The position numbers and the translations under genes are program-made. A DNA stretch of 64,000 nucleotides from Rhizobium johnstonii 3841 (GTDB taxonomy: Bacteria > Pseudomonadota > Alphaproteobacteria > Rhizobiales > Rhizobiaceae). Positions 18,779 through 27,132 of this stretch are shown here, in pieces. Under the pieces are notes generated by a model. That model was not told where the DNA came from, did no database searches, and saw only the letters and a program-made list of their open reading frames with translations. The DNA lies in contig NC_008380.1 in NCBI RefSeq assembly GCF_000009265.1, forward strand, positions 3,663,501 through 3,727,500, read 5' to 3'. The first letter of the stretch is position 1. Each line of letters begins with the position of its first letter.

Positions 18779-19288
18779 ATGCGTCAGCCCGCAACGACCA
18801 TCGATCTCCGGCGTGATCTCGTCGGCCTCCTGCCCCGCCTTCGCCGCTTCGCGATCACGCTCGCGGGTGAGGTTGCCGTGGCCGATGAACTCGTTCAGGC
18901 CGTCTGTCAGCGCGCCATCTCCAAAGGTCATCAATGGAGCGGCGAAGGCCGGCTGGAAAGCTGGATCTACACGCTTGCCCGCCAGCAATGGGCCGACGAC
19001 AACCGCAAGCGCAAGCCGAAGGCTTCCGTCCGCGGCAACGTCACCGATATTCGCGAGGCCGCGCGCGAACGCTCGGCCGCGGTCGATCCCGACACCATCC
19101 ATCACATGATTTCCGATATGCCGGATGGCGTTTCCAGCATGTTTCTGCTGGTCGACGTCGAAGGCCACAGCTACCAGCAGGCAGCCGACATTATGGGCAT
19201 TCCGGTGGCAAACGTCGTCTCGCAGCTCGCAACCGCGAGGCTGCATTTCGCCGGGCTTGCCGGCACCCACCCGATCCACAGGTTCTGA
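18779..19288 (+). CDS. ECF-type RNA polymerase sigma factor
   Basis: A 169-residue ECF sigma factor. Region 2 covers about residues 12-80 (LPRLRRFAITLAGEVAVADELVQ, then LESWIYTLARQQWADDNRK). Region 4 covers about 105-155, with the helix-turn-helix in YQQAADIMGIPVANVVSQL. The usual region 2 to 4 linker is present. The next gene encodes a single-span membrane protein whose reading frame begins right at the sigma stop codon, the usual sigma/anti-sigma pair. The signal sensed is not evident. Confidence 0.86.
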   Translation: MRQPATTIDLRRDLVGLLPRLRRFAITLAGEVAVADELVQAVCQRAISKGHQWSGEGRLESWIYTLARQQWADDNRKRKPKASVRGNVTDIREAARERSAAVDPDTIHHMISDMPDGVSSMFLLVDVEGHSYQQAADIMGIPVANVVSQLATARLHFAGLAGTHPIHRF

Positions 19289-19290
19289 AT

Positions 19291-20136
19291 TTGCTCGATC
19301 TTAGGAAATTGCCGCTCGAAGCCCAGCTCACCGCCCTTCTCGACGGCGAAGTCTCGCCTGAACAGCGGCACGAACTGGAGCAGCGTCTGGCAAGCGAAGA
19401 GAATGCGCGCCGGCTGCATGAGAAGCTGCGCCACGGGGCTGATTTCGGCCGCCGCCGCCTCGACGATATCCTGAAGGAGCCGGTGCCGCTTGCCCTCGTC
19501 CGCTCGATCAAGAGCACGCAGCCGCCGAAAACGCCGATCGCCCAGCGCGCCACGCGCCCGCAAGTGAAACTGGCGCCGAGCGGCCCGCAGGCACTGGCCG
19601 CCGCCCTCATCCTCTTTGTCGTCGGTTGTGGTATAGGCTATTTCGTCGGCACCGCGCCGGATGCCGACGAGATTGCCAGCACGGCGACCACCAATACGGC
19701 ACCGGCCAATACCAGCGACTGGCTGGGCGATGTCACCGCCTATCAACGCCTGCTGATCCGCCAGCCCCGTCATCTCGTCGAAGTGCCCGCCTCGCAGGCA
19801 GAGGAAATCTCCAGCTGGCTGACGACGGCGATCGGCGTGCCCTTCCGCGTGCCTGATCTGAGTGCCGAAGCCTGGACCTTCCAGGGCGCGCGCGTCATCC
19901 TTGGCGATAGCCGCCCCGTCGGACAGCTCGTCTATTCTAATTCCGATGGCGACATCATCTCAATTTGTTTCCGCAAGGACGCGCAGCCGCCGGAGACCGA
20001 CGACTTCAAGGAAACGATCAAGGACGAGATCGGCCTCGTGACCTGGCACAATGCCGGCACCTCCTATGTGCTTGCCGGCCCCTCCGCCGAAGCAACGCTC
20101 GGCCAGCTCGCCATGGAGATCGCCGCCGCGATCTGA
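19291..20136 (+). CDS. Anti-sigma factor, single-span membrane protein
   Basis: About 281 residues, with a cytoplasmic N-terminal domain (LTALLDGEVSPEQRHELEQR) typical of anti-sigma factors. One membrane helix (AAALILFVVGCGIGYFVGTA) lies near residues 97-117, and a periplasmic C-terminal domain of about 160 residues follows. It lacks the HxxxCxxC zinc site, so it is not a ZAS-type factor. The start is set as TTG 19291, two bases after the sigma stop. CTG 19285 is possible, and no ATG fits, so translation is probably coupled to the sigma gene. Confidence 0.8.
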   Translation: MLDLRKLPLEAQLTALLDGEVSPEQRHELEQRLASEENARRLHEKLRHGADFGRRRLDDILKEPVPLALVRSIKSTQPPKTPIAQRATRPQVKLAPSGPQALAAALILFVVGCGIGYFVGTAPDADEIASTATTNTAPANTSDWLGDVTAYQRLLIRQPRHLVEVPASQAEEISSWLTTAIGVPFRVPDLSAEAWTFQGARVILGDSRPVGQLVYSNSDGDIISICFRKDAQPPETDDFKETIKDEIGLVTWHNAGTSYVLAGPSAEATLGQLAMEIAAAI

Positions 20137-20192
20137 TTGCCGAGCATGATGCCGAGCGGTATCGCACGACATCGTGCGTCGCCTTCTTTGAT

Positions 20193-21173
20193 TTAAGGCA
20201 CCAGCACCACCTTGCCGACCGCCCGCCGCCCTTCGATGGCGCGATGCGCTTCCGCCGCTTGATGCAGTGGGAAACGACCGCCGTCGAAAACCGTCAGGGC
20301 GCCCGCCGCGGCAAGCTCGAAGAGTTCGGCAAGATCCTCCCGCACCCCCTGAGGCGTCACCAGCGGCAACAGCGAAAATCCCTTGATTGACTGATTGTCA
20401 TCAAGCATGTGCTCGACATCGGCCGCCTGAAGCCCGAACCGCCCCATCGCCGCCAGCACCAATTCGCCGCAAGGCGCCAGCGCATCGAGCGCCGCCCTGG
20501 AAAACGCGCCGCCGACGGTTTCATAGATGATATCCGCGCCGAGCCCTCCGGTCAGCCTTTTGACGTGCCCCTGCCAGCCAGGCGCCGTATAATCGGCTGC
20601 ATGATCAGCGCCGAGAGACAGGGAAAGCGCCCTCTTCTCGTTGCTGCTCGCCGCCGCGATCACCATCTTGGCCCCGTCACGTCTCGCGAGCTGCACCAGC
20701 AGCGACCCGACACCGCCCGCTGCCGCACTCACGAGAACATTCTTGCCTTTCGCGGGACTGCGGCGCAGCAGATGCAACGCCGTCAGCCCTTGCACCATCA
20801 GCCCGGCAGCCGCCTCGAAAGAAACCGCATCCGGCAGCTGCATCACCGGCCCGCTGTCGACCGCGACGAATTCGGCATAGCCGCCCGAACCGCGCCCGAT
20901 CGCAAAGAGAGGAACGGCAACCCTCATGCCAATGAGCGAGCGGTCGGCACCAGGCCCTGCTCGCTCGATCGTACCCGCGACCTCGACACCGGGAGACATC
21001 GGCAGATCGGGCGTTACGGCGTAACGGTCGGCCCGCATCAACACCTCGAAGAAGTTGACACCCGCCGCATGGACGCGGACGAGAACCTCACCCGGCCCCG
21101 GCTCGGGGACCGGCAGTTCTACGACCTCGAGAACACCGGGCGAACCGAAGCGAGTGAATTGGACGGCTTTCAT
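20193..21173 (-). CDS. Zinc-independent quinone oxidoreductase (MDR family)
   Basis: A 326-residue medium-chain dehydrogenase/reductase similar to quinone oxidoreductase (QOR). The GroES-like N-terminal half carries PVPEPGPGEVLVRVHAAGVN. The Rossmann fold has VSAAAGGVGSLLVQLA (about 149-164) for NADPH. The structural zinc cysteines of alcohol dehydrogenases are absent. It is divergent from the HxlR regulator with 101 bp between starts, which suggests that the regulator controls it, perhaps in response to electrophiles or quinones. Confidence 0.87.
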   Translation of the reverse strand: MKAVQFTRFGSPGVLEVVELPVPEPGPGEVLVRVHAAGVNFFEVLMRADRYAVTPDLPMSPGVEVAGTIERAGPGADRSLIGMRVAVPLFAIGRGSGGYAEFVAVDSGPVMQLPDAVSFEAAAGLMVQGLTALHLLRRSPAKGKNVLVSAAAGGVGSLLVQLARRDGAKMVIAAASSNEKRALSLSLGADHAADYTAPGWQGHVKRLTGGLGADIIYETVGGAFSRAALDALAPCGELVLAAMGRFGLQAADVEHMLDDNQSIKGFSLLPLVTPQGVREDLAELFELAAAGALTVFDGGRFPLHQAAEAHRAIEGRRAVGKVVLVP

Positions 21174-21274
21174 GGCAGATGAACCTCACGTCTGATTGGC
21201 GTGGGGCAGGTTTAGCAATAGACTATCAGATAAAAATACACACTCTTTCGTGCCATACCCACCAGGAGGTGACC

Positions 21275-21688
21275 ATGGCTGAGCCGATGAAAAGACTCCC
21301 CGAGCTGCCGGTCGAGCGTGCGCTGAAGGTGATCTCAGGACGCTGGAAGCCCGTCATCCTCTATTACGTCTTCTCCGGTCCGAAGCGTCTGTCGGAGTTG
21401 AAGCGGATGATGCCCGTCATTACCCAGAAGGTGCTGATCCAGCAGCTGCGCGAGATGGAGGAGCACGGGCTGGTCGCCCGCCAGATCTTCGCCGAAGTCC
21501 CCGCACGCGTCGAATACAGCGCGACCGAACTCGGCCTCGGCCTCGAACCGGTGCTGCTGGCGCTCTGCCAATGGGGCCAGCGCCACGCAGAGGCGCGCAA
21601 CGAAGCCGGCGAGATTGCCGACTGCATCGTCAGGCCGCGCCGCGCCACAGCGCCGCGCGTCTTTTCAGACGCGCAAAGGACGCTGTAA
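21275..21688 (+). CDS. HxlR-family transcriptional regulator whose 3' end lies in a RIME repeat
   Basis: A 137-residue winged-helix regulator of the HxlR/MarR-like group. The conserved block VERALKVISGRWKPVILYYV is followed by GPKRLSELKRMMPVITQKVL (recognition helix) and an LVARQIFAEVPARVEYSATELG wing. AGGAGGTG lies just before the ATG. It is divergent from the quinone oxidoreductase gene, its likely target. The last about 12 residues, ending RVFSDAQRTL, and the stop codon are encoded by the RIME repeat at 21647-21750. The native C-terminus has therefore been replaced or extended. Confidence 0.86.
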   Translation: MAEPMKRLPELPVERALKVISGRWKPVILYYVFSGPKRLSELKRMMPVITQKVLIQQLREMEEHGLVARQIFAEVPARVEYSATELGLGLEPVLLALCQWGQRHAEARNEAGEIADCIVRPRRATAPRVFSDAQRTL

Positions 21689-21750
21689 CACTTTGAATTT
21701 CTTCATAATTTTACCATTAAATCGATTCCGACTTAAGGAATTATGCAGTA
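21647..21750 (+). repeat. RIME-type intergenic mosaic repeat, copy A
   Basis: This is one of four copies in the window of a roughly 100-bp element with two palindromes. The first module (CGCGTC..TTTCAGACGCGCAAAGGACGCTGT then AACACTTTGAAT) is nearly identical in all copies. The second palindrome (ATAATTTTA... to ...AATTATGC) is shared with copy C only. It lies between the convergent HxlR and leuA genes and supplies the HxlR stop codon. The layout matches the RIME elements known from rhizobia; I infer membership from memory of that family. Confidence 0.8.
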
Positions 21751-21779
21751 GTGCGGTGGCGGCCTGAGGCCTTCCGAAA

Positions 21780-23531
21780 TCAAGCCTTGCCGGCCTTCAC
21801 GTCGAGCACCCGGTTAGCGGCCGAGACGATCGCTTCCAGCGATGCCGCGACGATGTTGGTATTGATGCCGGCCCCGAAGAGTTTGCCGCCGGGATAGGAG
21901 GTCTCGACATAGGAGATCGCCGCCGCGTTCGAGCCATGCTGGAGCGAATGCTCGGAATAGTCCTCGACCGACATCTCGATGCCGAGATAATGCGACAGCG
22001 CATTGATGAAGCCGTCGATCGGGCCGTTGCCGCGCCCTTCGATGCGCTTGATCTCTCCATTGTCGGTAATCTCGGCTGCGACGATCCGCTGACCCTTGTG
22101 CTCAGTGTCGGGATAGGTGTGATGGTCGACGAAGCGCAGGCGCCCTTCCGGCTGTGTCACGTAGCGCTCGATGAAGCGGTCGTAAATGCGCCGGGACGGA
22201 AGCTCCTTGCCCTCTACGTCGGTGATGCGCTGGATATCCTCGCGGAATTCCACCTGCAGGTTACGCGGCAGGTTCAGCCCGTAATCCTGCTGCAGAATAT
22301 AAGCGATGCCGCCCTTGCCGGACTGCGAGTTGATGCGGATGATCGCCTCGTAGGAACGACCGACATCGCGCGGATCGATCGGCAGGTACGGCACCTCCCA
22401 GACCGGGTGGTTGGCGACCTGTGCTGCCTTCATGCCCTTGTTGATCGCATCCTGATGCGAGCCGGAGAAGGCGGTATAGACCAGCTCGCCGACATAGGGA
22501 TGACGCTCGCCGATCGCCATCTGGTTCGAATATTCGAACACTTCCTTGATGCGCTCGATATTCGAGCAGTCGATCTCGGGATCGACGCCTTGCGTGAACA
22601 TGTTCAGCGCCATCGTCACCATGTCGACATTGCCGGTACGCTCGCCATTGCCGAACAGCGTGCCTTCGACGCGGTCGGCGCCTGCCAGCAGTGCCAGTTC
22701 GGCAGCGGCAATGCCGGTGCCGCGGTCGTTATGCGGATGCAGCGAAACGATCAGGTTCTCGCGATTGTCGAGGTTGCGGCACATCCATTCGATCTGGTCG
22801 GCATAGACGTTCGGCGTCGCCATCTCGACGGTGGACGGCAGGTTGATGATCAGCTTGTTGTCGGGCGTCGGCTTGACGACCTCGATGACGGCATTGCAGA
22901 TCTCCAGCGCCACATCGAGTTCCGTACCGGTAAAGCTCTCCGGGGAATATTCGAAGCGGTAACCGCCGCCGGCCTTCGTGGCCATATCGGTGATCATCTT
23001 GGCGGCATCGACGGCGATCTGCTTGATGCCCTGCACATCCTTGGCGAAGACGACGCGGCGCTGCAACTCGCTGGTCGAGTTGTAGAAGTGCACGATCGGC
23101 CGGTTTGCGCCTTCCAGCGCTTCGAAGGTGCGGGTGATGAGTTCCGGGCGGCACTGCACCAGCACCTGCAGGGAGACGTCGTCGGGCACATTGCCCTCCT
23201 CCACGCACCAGCGGGCAAAGTCGAAATCGGTCTGCGAAGCCGAGGGGAAACCGATCTCGATTTCCTTGAAGCCCATCTCGATCAGCAGGTGGAACATGCG
23301 CGCCTTGCGATCATGGCCCATCGGGTCGACAAGCGCCTGGTTGCCGTCGCGCAGGTCGACCGAGCACCAGACCGGTGCCTTGGTAATGGTCTTCGTCGGC
23401 CATGTGCGGTCGGGAATGTTCACCTGCGGATAGGCCCGGTATTTCACTGCGGCGTCGGGCATGCCTTTTGCGGGACTCATCTCGCTCTTGGAGGCCATCT
23501 TATCTCGGGGGGATTGCGTCTTCGCGTCCAT
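21780..23531 (-). CDS. leuA: 2-isopropylmalate synthase (long form)
   Basis: LeuA condenses acetyl-CoA and 2-oxoisovalerate, the first committed step of leucine synthesis. This 583-residue protein is of the long (yeast-like, LeuA type 2) form. The catalytic TIM barrel has WCSVDLRDGNQALVDPM near residue 55. SLHPHNDRGTGIAAAELAL carries the metal histidines near 280. A C-terminal LeuA regulatory domain (about 440-575) mediates leucine feedback inhibition. I prefer ATG 23531, which follows GAGGAGACG on the minus strand. A 41-codon leucine-rich leader peptide precedes the gene, so expression is probably attenuated by leucyl-tRNA supply. Confidence 0.96.
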   Translation of the reverse strand: MDAKTQSPRDKMASKSEMSPAKGMPDAAVKYRAYPQVNIPDRTWPTKTITKAPVWCSVDLRDGNQALVDPMGHDRKARMFHLLIEMGFKEIEIGFPSASQTDFDFARWCVEEGNVPDDVSLQVLVQCRPELITRTFEALEGANRPIVHFYNSTSELQRRVVFAKDVQGIKQIAVDAAKMITDMATKAGGGYRFEYSPESFTGTELDVALEICNAVIEVVKPTPDNKLIINLPSTVEMATPNVYADQIEWMCRNLDNRENLIVSLHPHNDRGTGIAAAELALLAGADRVEGTLFGNGERTGNVDMVTMALNMFTQGVDPEIDCSNIERIKEVFEYSNQMAIGERHPYVGELVYTAFSGSHQDAINKGMKAAQVANHPVWEVPYLPIDPRDVGRSYEAIIRINSQSGKGGIAYILQQDYGLNLPRNLQVEFREDIQRITDVEGKELPSRRIYDRFIERYVTQPEGRLRFVDHHTYPDTEHKGQRIVAAEITDNGEIKRIEGRGNGPIDGFINALSHYLGIEMSVEDYSEHSLQHGSNAAAISYVETSYPGGKLFGAGINTNIVAASLEAIVSAANRVLDVKAGKA

Positions 23532-23643
23532 CGTATCGTCTCCTCGTCCCGGCATTTGCCCGCTCTTAGCCGATCACGTCGGGCTTGGCGATAAACAAAT
23601 GCGGACCTTGTCGGTCGTTAGGTCAATTTTGAAAGTGAGTCGC

Positions 23644-23687
23644 GAGGAGCGATGGCCGGGCGGGCTTTCGGCCGCCGGGCGCTCCTC
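23644..23687 (-). promoter_or_regulatory. Hairpin in the leuA leader, attenuator candidate
   Basis: The outer arms GAGGAGCG (23687-23680 on the minus strand) and CGCTCCTC (23651-23644) pair perfectly. An inner GGCGG/CCGCC stem surrounds a CGAAAGC-type loop. The hairpin starts within the stop codon of the leucine leader peptide, as expected if ribosome position controls folding. No long T run follows (CGCGACTCACTTTC), so it is not a textbook intrinsic terminator. It may act with a factor or as an antiterminator partner. Confidence 0.5.
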
Positions 23688-23811
23688 AAAGGACCCGGCA
23701 ACCGCGCGTAAGGCCGAGGAGAAGAAGCGAGGTCAGGGCGCGCGTATTGTCACGCAAGGCGATGCGGCCGCGTGCAATCGTGTCAGAAATTCTGGCGCCA
23801 GTGGTCTTCAT
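23686..23811 (-). CDS. Leucine leader peptide of leuA (41 aa)
   Basis: A short ORF upstream of leuA on the same strand begins ATGAAGACC and ends TGA. Residues 29-32 are four consecutive leucines (CTT CTT CTC CTC, 23727-23716), with Leu34 two codons later and other leucines at 19, 26 and 41. Its stop codon overlaps the base of a strong hairpin, and leuA starts 155 bases downstream. This is the arrangement of a ribosome-mediated attenuator reading leucyl-tRNA charge. There is no Shine-Dalgarno site; the promoter -10 lies 7 nt before the ATG, so the message is probably leaderless. Confidence 0.82.
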   Translation of the reverse strand: MKTTGARISDTIARGRIALRDNTRALTSLLLLGLTRGCRVL

Positions 23812-23818
23812 GACCGCG

Positions 23819-23847
23819 CTTATAACCTCGGGCGGTGACGCTGGCAA
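23819..23847 (-). promoter_or_regulatory. Promoter of the leuA leader transcript
   Basis: On the minus strand TTGCCA (-35, 23847-23842) is followed by a 17-base spacer and TATAAG (-10, 23824-23819). The leader-peptide ATG begins 7 nt further on at 23811, where transcription is expected to start. The match to the sigma-70 consensus is good for a rhizobium. Confidence 0.7.
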
Positions 23848-23960
23848 GTCCTTGCCCGGCTTTTGGTCGTCGCCAACGGTCGACGAACTGCCAGCCTATT
23901 GCTGGCAGAGTTGCCTGAAAGCGCCAGGATCCGGCATTTGGAGAGCAGAACGACCTTCCG

Positions 23961-25229
23961 TCACCTCGACTGAGCCCGGTCTTTCCAAATCTTCACCAAC
24001 CGCGACAGCGCCAGCATCAGCCCACCCGCGATCAAGCCCCAGAAGGCGCCGGAAATACCGCCGAAGGAAACGCCGGAGGCGGTGACGAGGAAGGTGATTG
24101 CCGCCGCCTCACGTGAGTCCGGCGCCTGGAAGGCCGACATCGCCGAGGACGAGAAGGCGCCGACCAGCGCCAGGCCCGCCACCGCCTCGATCAGGATGGA
24201 GGGCGCAAGGGCGACGAAGGCCGTCACCGCGCCGGCGAGCAGCCCGAGGATGATGTAGCCGACGCCGGCGATCAGGGACGCCCAATAGCGCCGCTTCGGA
24301 TCGGCATGGGCATCCTGCCCGGCGCACATCGCCGCGGTGATGGCCGCCAGATTGACCGCGTGGCCGCCGAACGGCGCCGAGAGCAGCGAGAAGAAGCCGG
24401 TGACGGCAAAGAGCGGACCGGGCTTTGGATCGTAGTGATTGACCTTCAGCACTGCGATACCGGGAATGTTCTGCGAGGCCATGGTGACGATGAAGAGCGG
24501 CAACGCGATCGAGATGAGGCCGGCAAGATTGAACACCGGGCGGACGATCTCCGCCGTCGGCACCAGTGATTGTTCCAGCGAACCCAGCGCACCGTCAGGG
24601 ATATCGACGCCGAAGGCGAGCACCAGCACGAAAGCCGCGAGTGCTGCCGGCACCGCCCAAAGCCGCTTGAAGGCGCCGACGACGATCCAGGCAACGACGA
24701 TCGGCAGGCCGAACATCGGATTGAAGCCGATCGCCTTGACCGGCGCGAAGCAGAGGCCGATCAGCACGCCGGCGAGCATCGCATTGGCGAGTGGTGCCGG
24801 AATGGCGGCAACCGCTCGCCCGAGCGGCTTGAACAGTCCCGCAACGATAATCAGCGCAGCACAGATCAGGAATGCCCCGACCGCAGCATTGAAGCCGCCC
24901 TCGATTGCCCCGGTGCTTGCCAGCAGTGCGGCACCCGGTGTCGACCAGGCGATGCTGACCGGCAATCGGGTCACAGCACTCAGCACGATCGCGCAGACGC
25001 CCATGGAAATCGACAATGCCATCAGCCCGGAAGCCGCCTGTACATCAGTGGCGCCGACCGCCTGCAGCCCGTGCAGCACAACGGCGAAGGAACTGGCGGA
25101 ACCGACGAAGGCGGTCAGCAGCCCCATGAACAGGGCTTGAACGGAAAAATCTTTGAGCATGGCGGGACTCGAGCTGCGCGAATGGCGCATGGAGCCTGAT
25201 GGTTGTCCCAGACGCAAGTCCGGATTCAT
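23961..25229 (-). CDS. benE: BenE-family benzoate/H+ symporter
   Basis: This inner-membrane protein of about 422 residues has roughly 12 hydrophobic segments and matches BenE, which imports benzoate with protons. Key regions are ALSISMGVCAIVLSAVTRLP, AWSTPGAALLASTG near residue 110, GFFSLLSAPFGGHAVNLAAITAA-type loops near 285-305, and the C-terminal GISGAFWGLIAGGLM. No benzoate catabolic gene lies nearby, so the substrate is inferred from family only. Starts are ambiguous: 25229 has a weak GGAAAG, while 25160 and 25274 have none. Confidence 0.85.
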   Translation of the reverse strand: MNPDLRLGQPSGSMRHSRSSSPAMLKDFSVQALFMGLLTAFVGSASSFAVVLHGLQAVGATDVQAASGLMALSISMGVCAIVLSAVTRLPVSIAWSTPGAALLASTGAIEGGFNAAVGAFLICAALIIVAGLFKPLGRAVAAIPAPLANAMLAGVLIGLCFAPVKAIGFNPMFGLPIVVAWIVVGAFKRLWAVPAALAAFVLVLAFGVDIPDGALGSLEQSLVPTAEIVRPVFNLAGLISIALPLFIVTMASQNIPGIAVLKVNHYDPKPGPLFAVTGFFSLLSAPFGGHAVNLAAITAAMCAGQDAHADPKRRYWASLIAGVGYIILGLLAGAVTAFVALAPSILIEAVAGLALVGAFSSSAMSAFQAPDSREAAAITFLVTASGVSFGGISGAFWGLIAGGLMLALSRLVKIWKDRAQSR

Positions 25230-25351
25230 TGCTTTCCGTTCAGACCTTGCCGCTGGAAGACCAACTCCGTTCAAGCACTATCCGAAAGCAGAACGCCCTC
25301 ACCTGCGATCGGCAGGCAAGGGCGGTTCTTGGCAGCTTTGGCTGATGAAAC

Positions 25352-25936
25352 TTAGATATCGGCCTGCGACGTCACGATCCGTGAAACGAGGCCATAGTCC
25401 TTCGCCTCTTCAGCCGAAAGCCAGTAGTCGCGATCCGTATCCTTGTCGATCTTGTCGAGCGGCTGGCCGGTGGCCGCTGCCATGATCCTGTTCAGGCGCT
25501 CGTTCATCTTGATGATCTCGCGCGCCTGGATTTCGATGTCCGATGCCATGCCGCGCGTGCCGCCGGAGGGTTGATGCAGCAGGAAGCGCGTGTTCGGCAG
25601 GCACAGGCGCCGCTCCTTCGGCGTGGCGACATAGATCAGCGCGCCGGCGGAGGCGACCCAACCGGTGCCGATCATCCAGACCTTCGGCTTGATGAACTTG
25701 ATCATGTCATGGATGGAATCGCCGGATTCGACGTGGCCGCCGGGCGAATTGACATAGATGCGGATGTCCTCGTCGCTGGCCGCGGCAAGCGCCACGAGCT
25801 GCGAGCAAACCTTCTGTGCCAATTCCTGATTGATCGGTCCGTAGATGAAGATCGAACGCGACTTGAAAAGATTCGCCTCCGTTTCCTTGCCGAGCGGCAG
25901 TTCCTTCGTCTTGTCGTCCTGGTCTTCGTCGTTCAT
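25352..25936 (-). CDS. clpP: ATP-dependent Clp protease proteolytic subunit
   Basis: A 194-residue ClpP-family serine peptidase. The catalytic serine is in GWVASAGALIYVA (near residue 92), the histidine in FLLHQPSGG (near 118), and the aspartate further on in KIDKDTDRDYWLSAEEA. The serine environment (VASAG rather than QAASM) and the lack of clpX or clpA next door mark it as an accessory ClpP paralogue rather than the housekeeping copy. ATG 25936 starts the acidic N-terminus MNDEDQDDKT. An in-frame ATG at 26014 would add 26 residues. Confidence 0.9.
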   Translation of the reverse strand: MNDEDQDDKTKELPLGKETEANLFKSRSIFIYGPINQELAQKVCSQLVALAAASDEDIRIYVNSPGGHVESGDSIHDMIKFIKPKVWMIGTGWVASAGALIYVATPKERRLCLPNTRFLLHQPSGGTRGMASDIEIQAREIIKMNERLNRIMAAATGQPLDKIDKDTDRDYWLSAEEAKDYGLVSRIVTSQADI

Positions 25937-26168
25937 TCGAACCTCTTGGAGATGAATTCGGGTTCCTCGCACATAGTGCGACTCAATGCCTAAAACAATG
26001 CGGGAAAAACACAAGGCACCGAAGCGATGGAGATATCCTTAAGAAGCCGCGCGCCGTTCTGCAAGCCTTACTGAATTGTAACGGCGAAAGGCTTTGAAAA
26101 GCCTAAATCGGTTCCTACCTCAGCCCTCACGCGGCAAACGCCGCATCAGATGATTAGGAGGCAGAACA

Positions 26169-26942
26169 ATGTCACCCGAAGAACGCCAATTGCTGACCGC
26201 CCTCTTCGACCGCGTACGCACCGCCGCGGCCACACCGCGCGACCGCGACGCCGAAGCCCTGATCGATCAGGCGACGCGCGAACAGCCCTCCGCCACCTAT
26301 TATCTGGCCCAGGCCGTCATCGTTCAGGAGAAGGGACTGGAGGCGGCTGCCAACCACATCAAGGAACTCGAAGAGCATGTCCGCCAGTTGGAAGCCGGCG
26401 AGAGTGAACACCGCCAGGCCGAACAGGGCGGCGGTTTCCTGAGCTCGATTTTCGGCAACACCCAGACGCAGCAGCCGGCCCCAGTTCCCTCCAATCCTGG
26501 CCCCTGGGGCCAGCAGTCCCGCGGTTATGACGATCCCCGTGGCTACGAGCGCGATGTCCGCCAGCCCCAGCAGCAGCCGACCGGCCCCTGGAGCCAGCAG
26601 GCCTATGCGCCGTCGGCCGGCGGCAGCTTCCTGCGCGGCGCGCTCGGCACGGCGGCGGGTGTTGCCGGTGGCATGCTGCTTGCCAATTCGCTGAGCGGTA
26701 TCTTCGGCAACCACATGTCCTCGCTCGGCTGGGGCTCGCCCTTCGGCGCCAATCCTTTCGGCAATGCCAGCGCACCGACCGAGGAAACCGTCATCAACAA
26801 TTACTACGGCAACGACGACACCCGCCAGGCCGCTGATACCGCGTCAGACGACAAGGACAACGACAATATCCAGCAGGCCGATTACGACGACGGCGACGAT
26901 TCCACTGACGACTCGTCCGGCGACGACGTTACGGATGTGTGA
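26169..26942 (+). CDS. DUF2076 domain protein
   Basis: A 257-residue protein that begins with the DUF2076 pattern MSPEERQLLTALFDRVRTA. A helical, coiled-coil-like segment follows (GLEAAANHIKELEEHVRQLE, about 57-76). Next come a Pro/Gln-rich linker (120-150), a Gly/Ala-rich hydrophobic stretch (SFLRGALGTAAGVAGGMLLANSL, about 155-178), and a very acidic tail rich in Asp, Ser and Thr. The family is thought to be periplasmic or membrane-associated with no established role. An AGGAGG lies before the ATG. Confidence 0.88.
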   Translation: MSPEERQLLTALFDRVRTAAATPRDRDAEALIDQATREQPSATYYLAQAVIVQEKGLEAAANHIKELEEHVRQLEAGESEHRQAEQGGGFLSSIFGNTQTQQPAPVPSNPGPWGQQSRGYDDPRGYERDVRQPQQQPTGPWSQQAYAPSAGGSFLRGALGTAAGVAGGMLLANSLSGIFGNHMSSLGWGSPFGANPFGNASAPTEETVINNYYGNDDTRQAADTASDDKDNDNIQQADYDDGDDSTDDSSGDDVTDV

Positions 26943-27043
26943 GATCTAGCGGCCAAAGAGTGGGCGGCAGTTGGCTTTACATTGCCGCACCGTCGCCCGG
27001 CCCTTCGCTTGGGCTCAGGACGTTCGCTGCTGCAATCGATTGA

Positions 27044-27090
27044 GAGCAATTCCAGAAAAAGTGCCCAGCGGTTTTTCGTCCGGAATTGCG
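27044..27090. repeat. Short palindromic intergenic repeat of a rhizobial type
   Basis: The stretch beginning GAGCAATTCC and ending CCGGAATTGCG forms an imperfect palindrome around an AGAAAAAGTG..CAGCGGTTTTTCG centre. I recognise this pattern as a dispersed element of Rhizobiales intergenic regions. It occurs once in this window, between DUF2076 and queF (convergent). Confidence 0.6.
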
Positions 27091-27132
27091 ATGAAAGAAG
27101 GATCGATTGCTCGGGCTGCGCCCGAACGCAGC

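Noticed and set aside
18305..19279. A 324-codon minus-strand ORF over the TPR/sigma region
   Set aside because: It spans the ends of two genes and their gap, with no domain or start site. Both plus-strand genes have motifs.
23128..23433. Other small ORFs inside leuA
   Set aside because: They lie in other frames of leuA with biased composition and no ribosome binding site.
21936..23594. A 552-codon plus-strand ORF opposite leuA
   Set aside because: It is antisense to leuA, with typical shadow composition and no family. The leuA protein has conserved motifs across its length.
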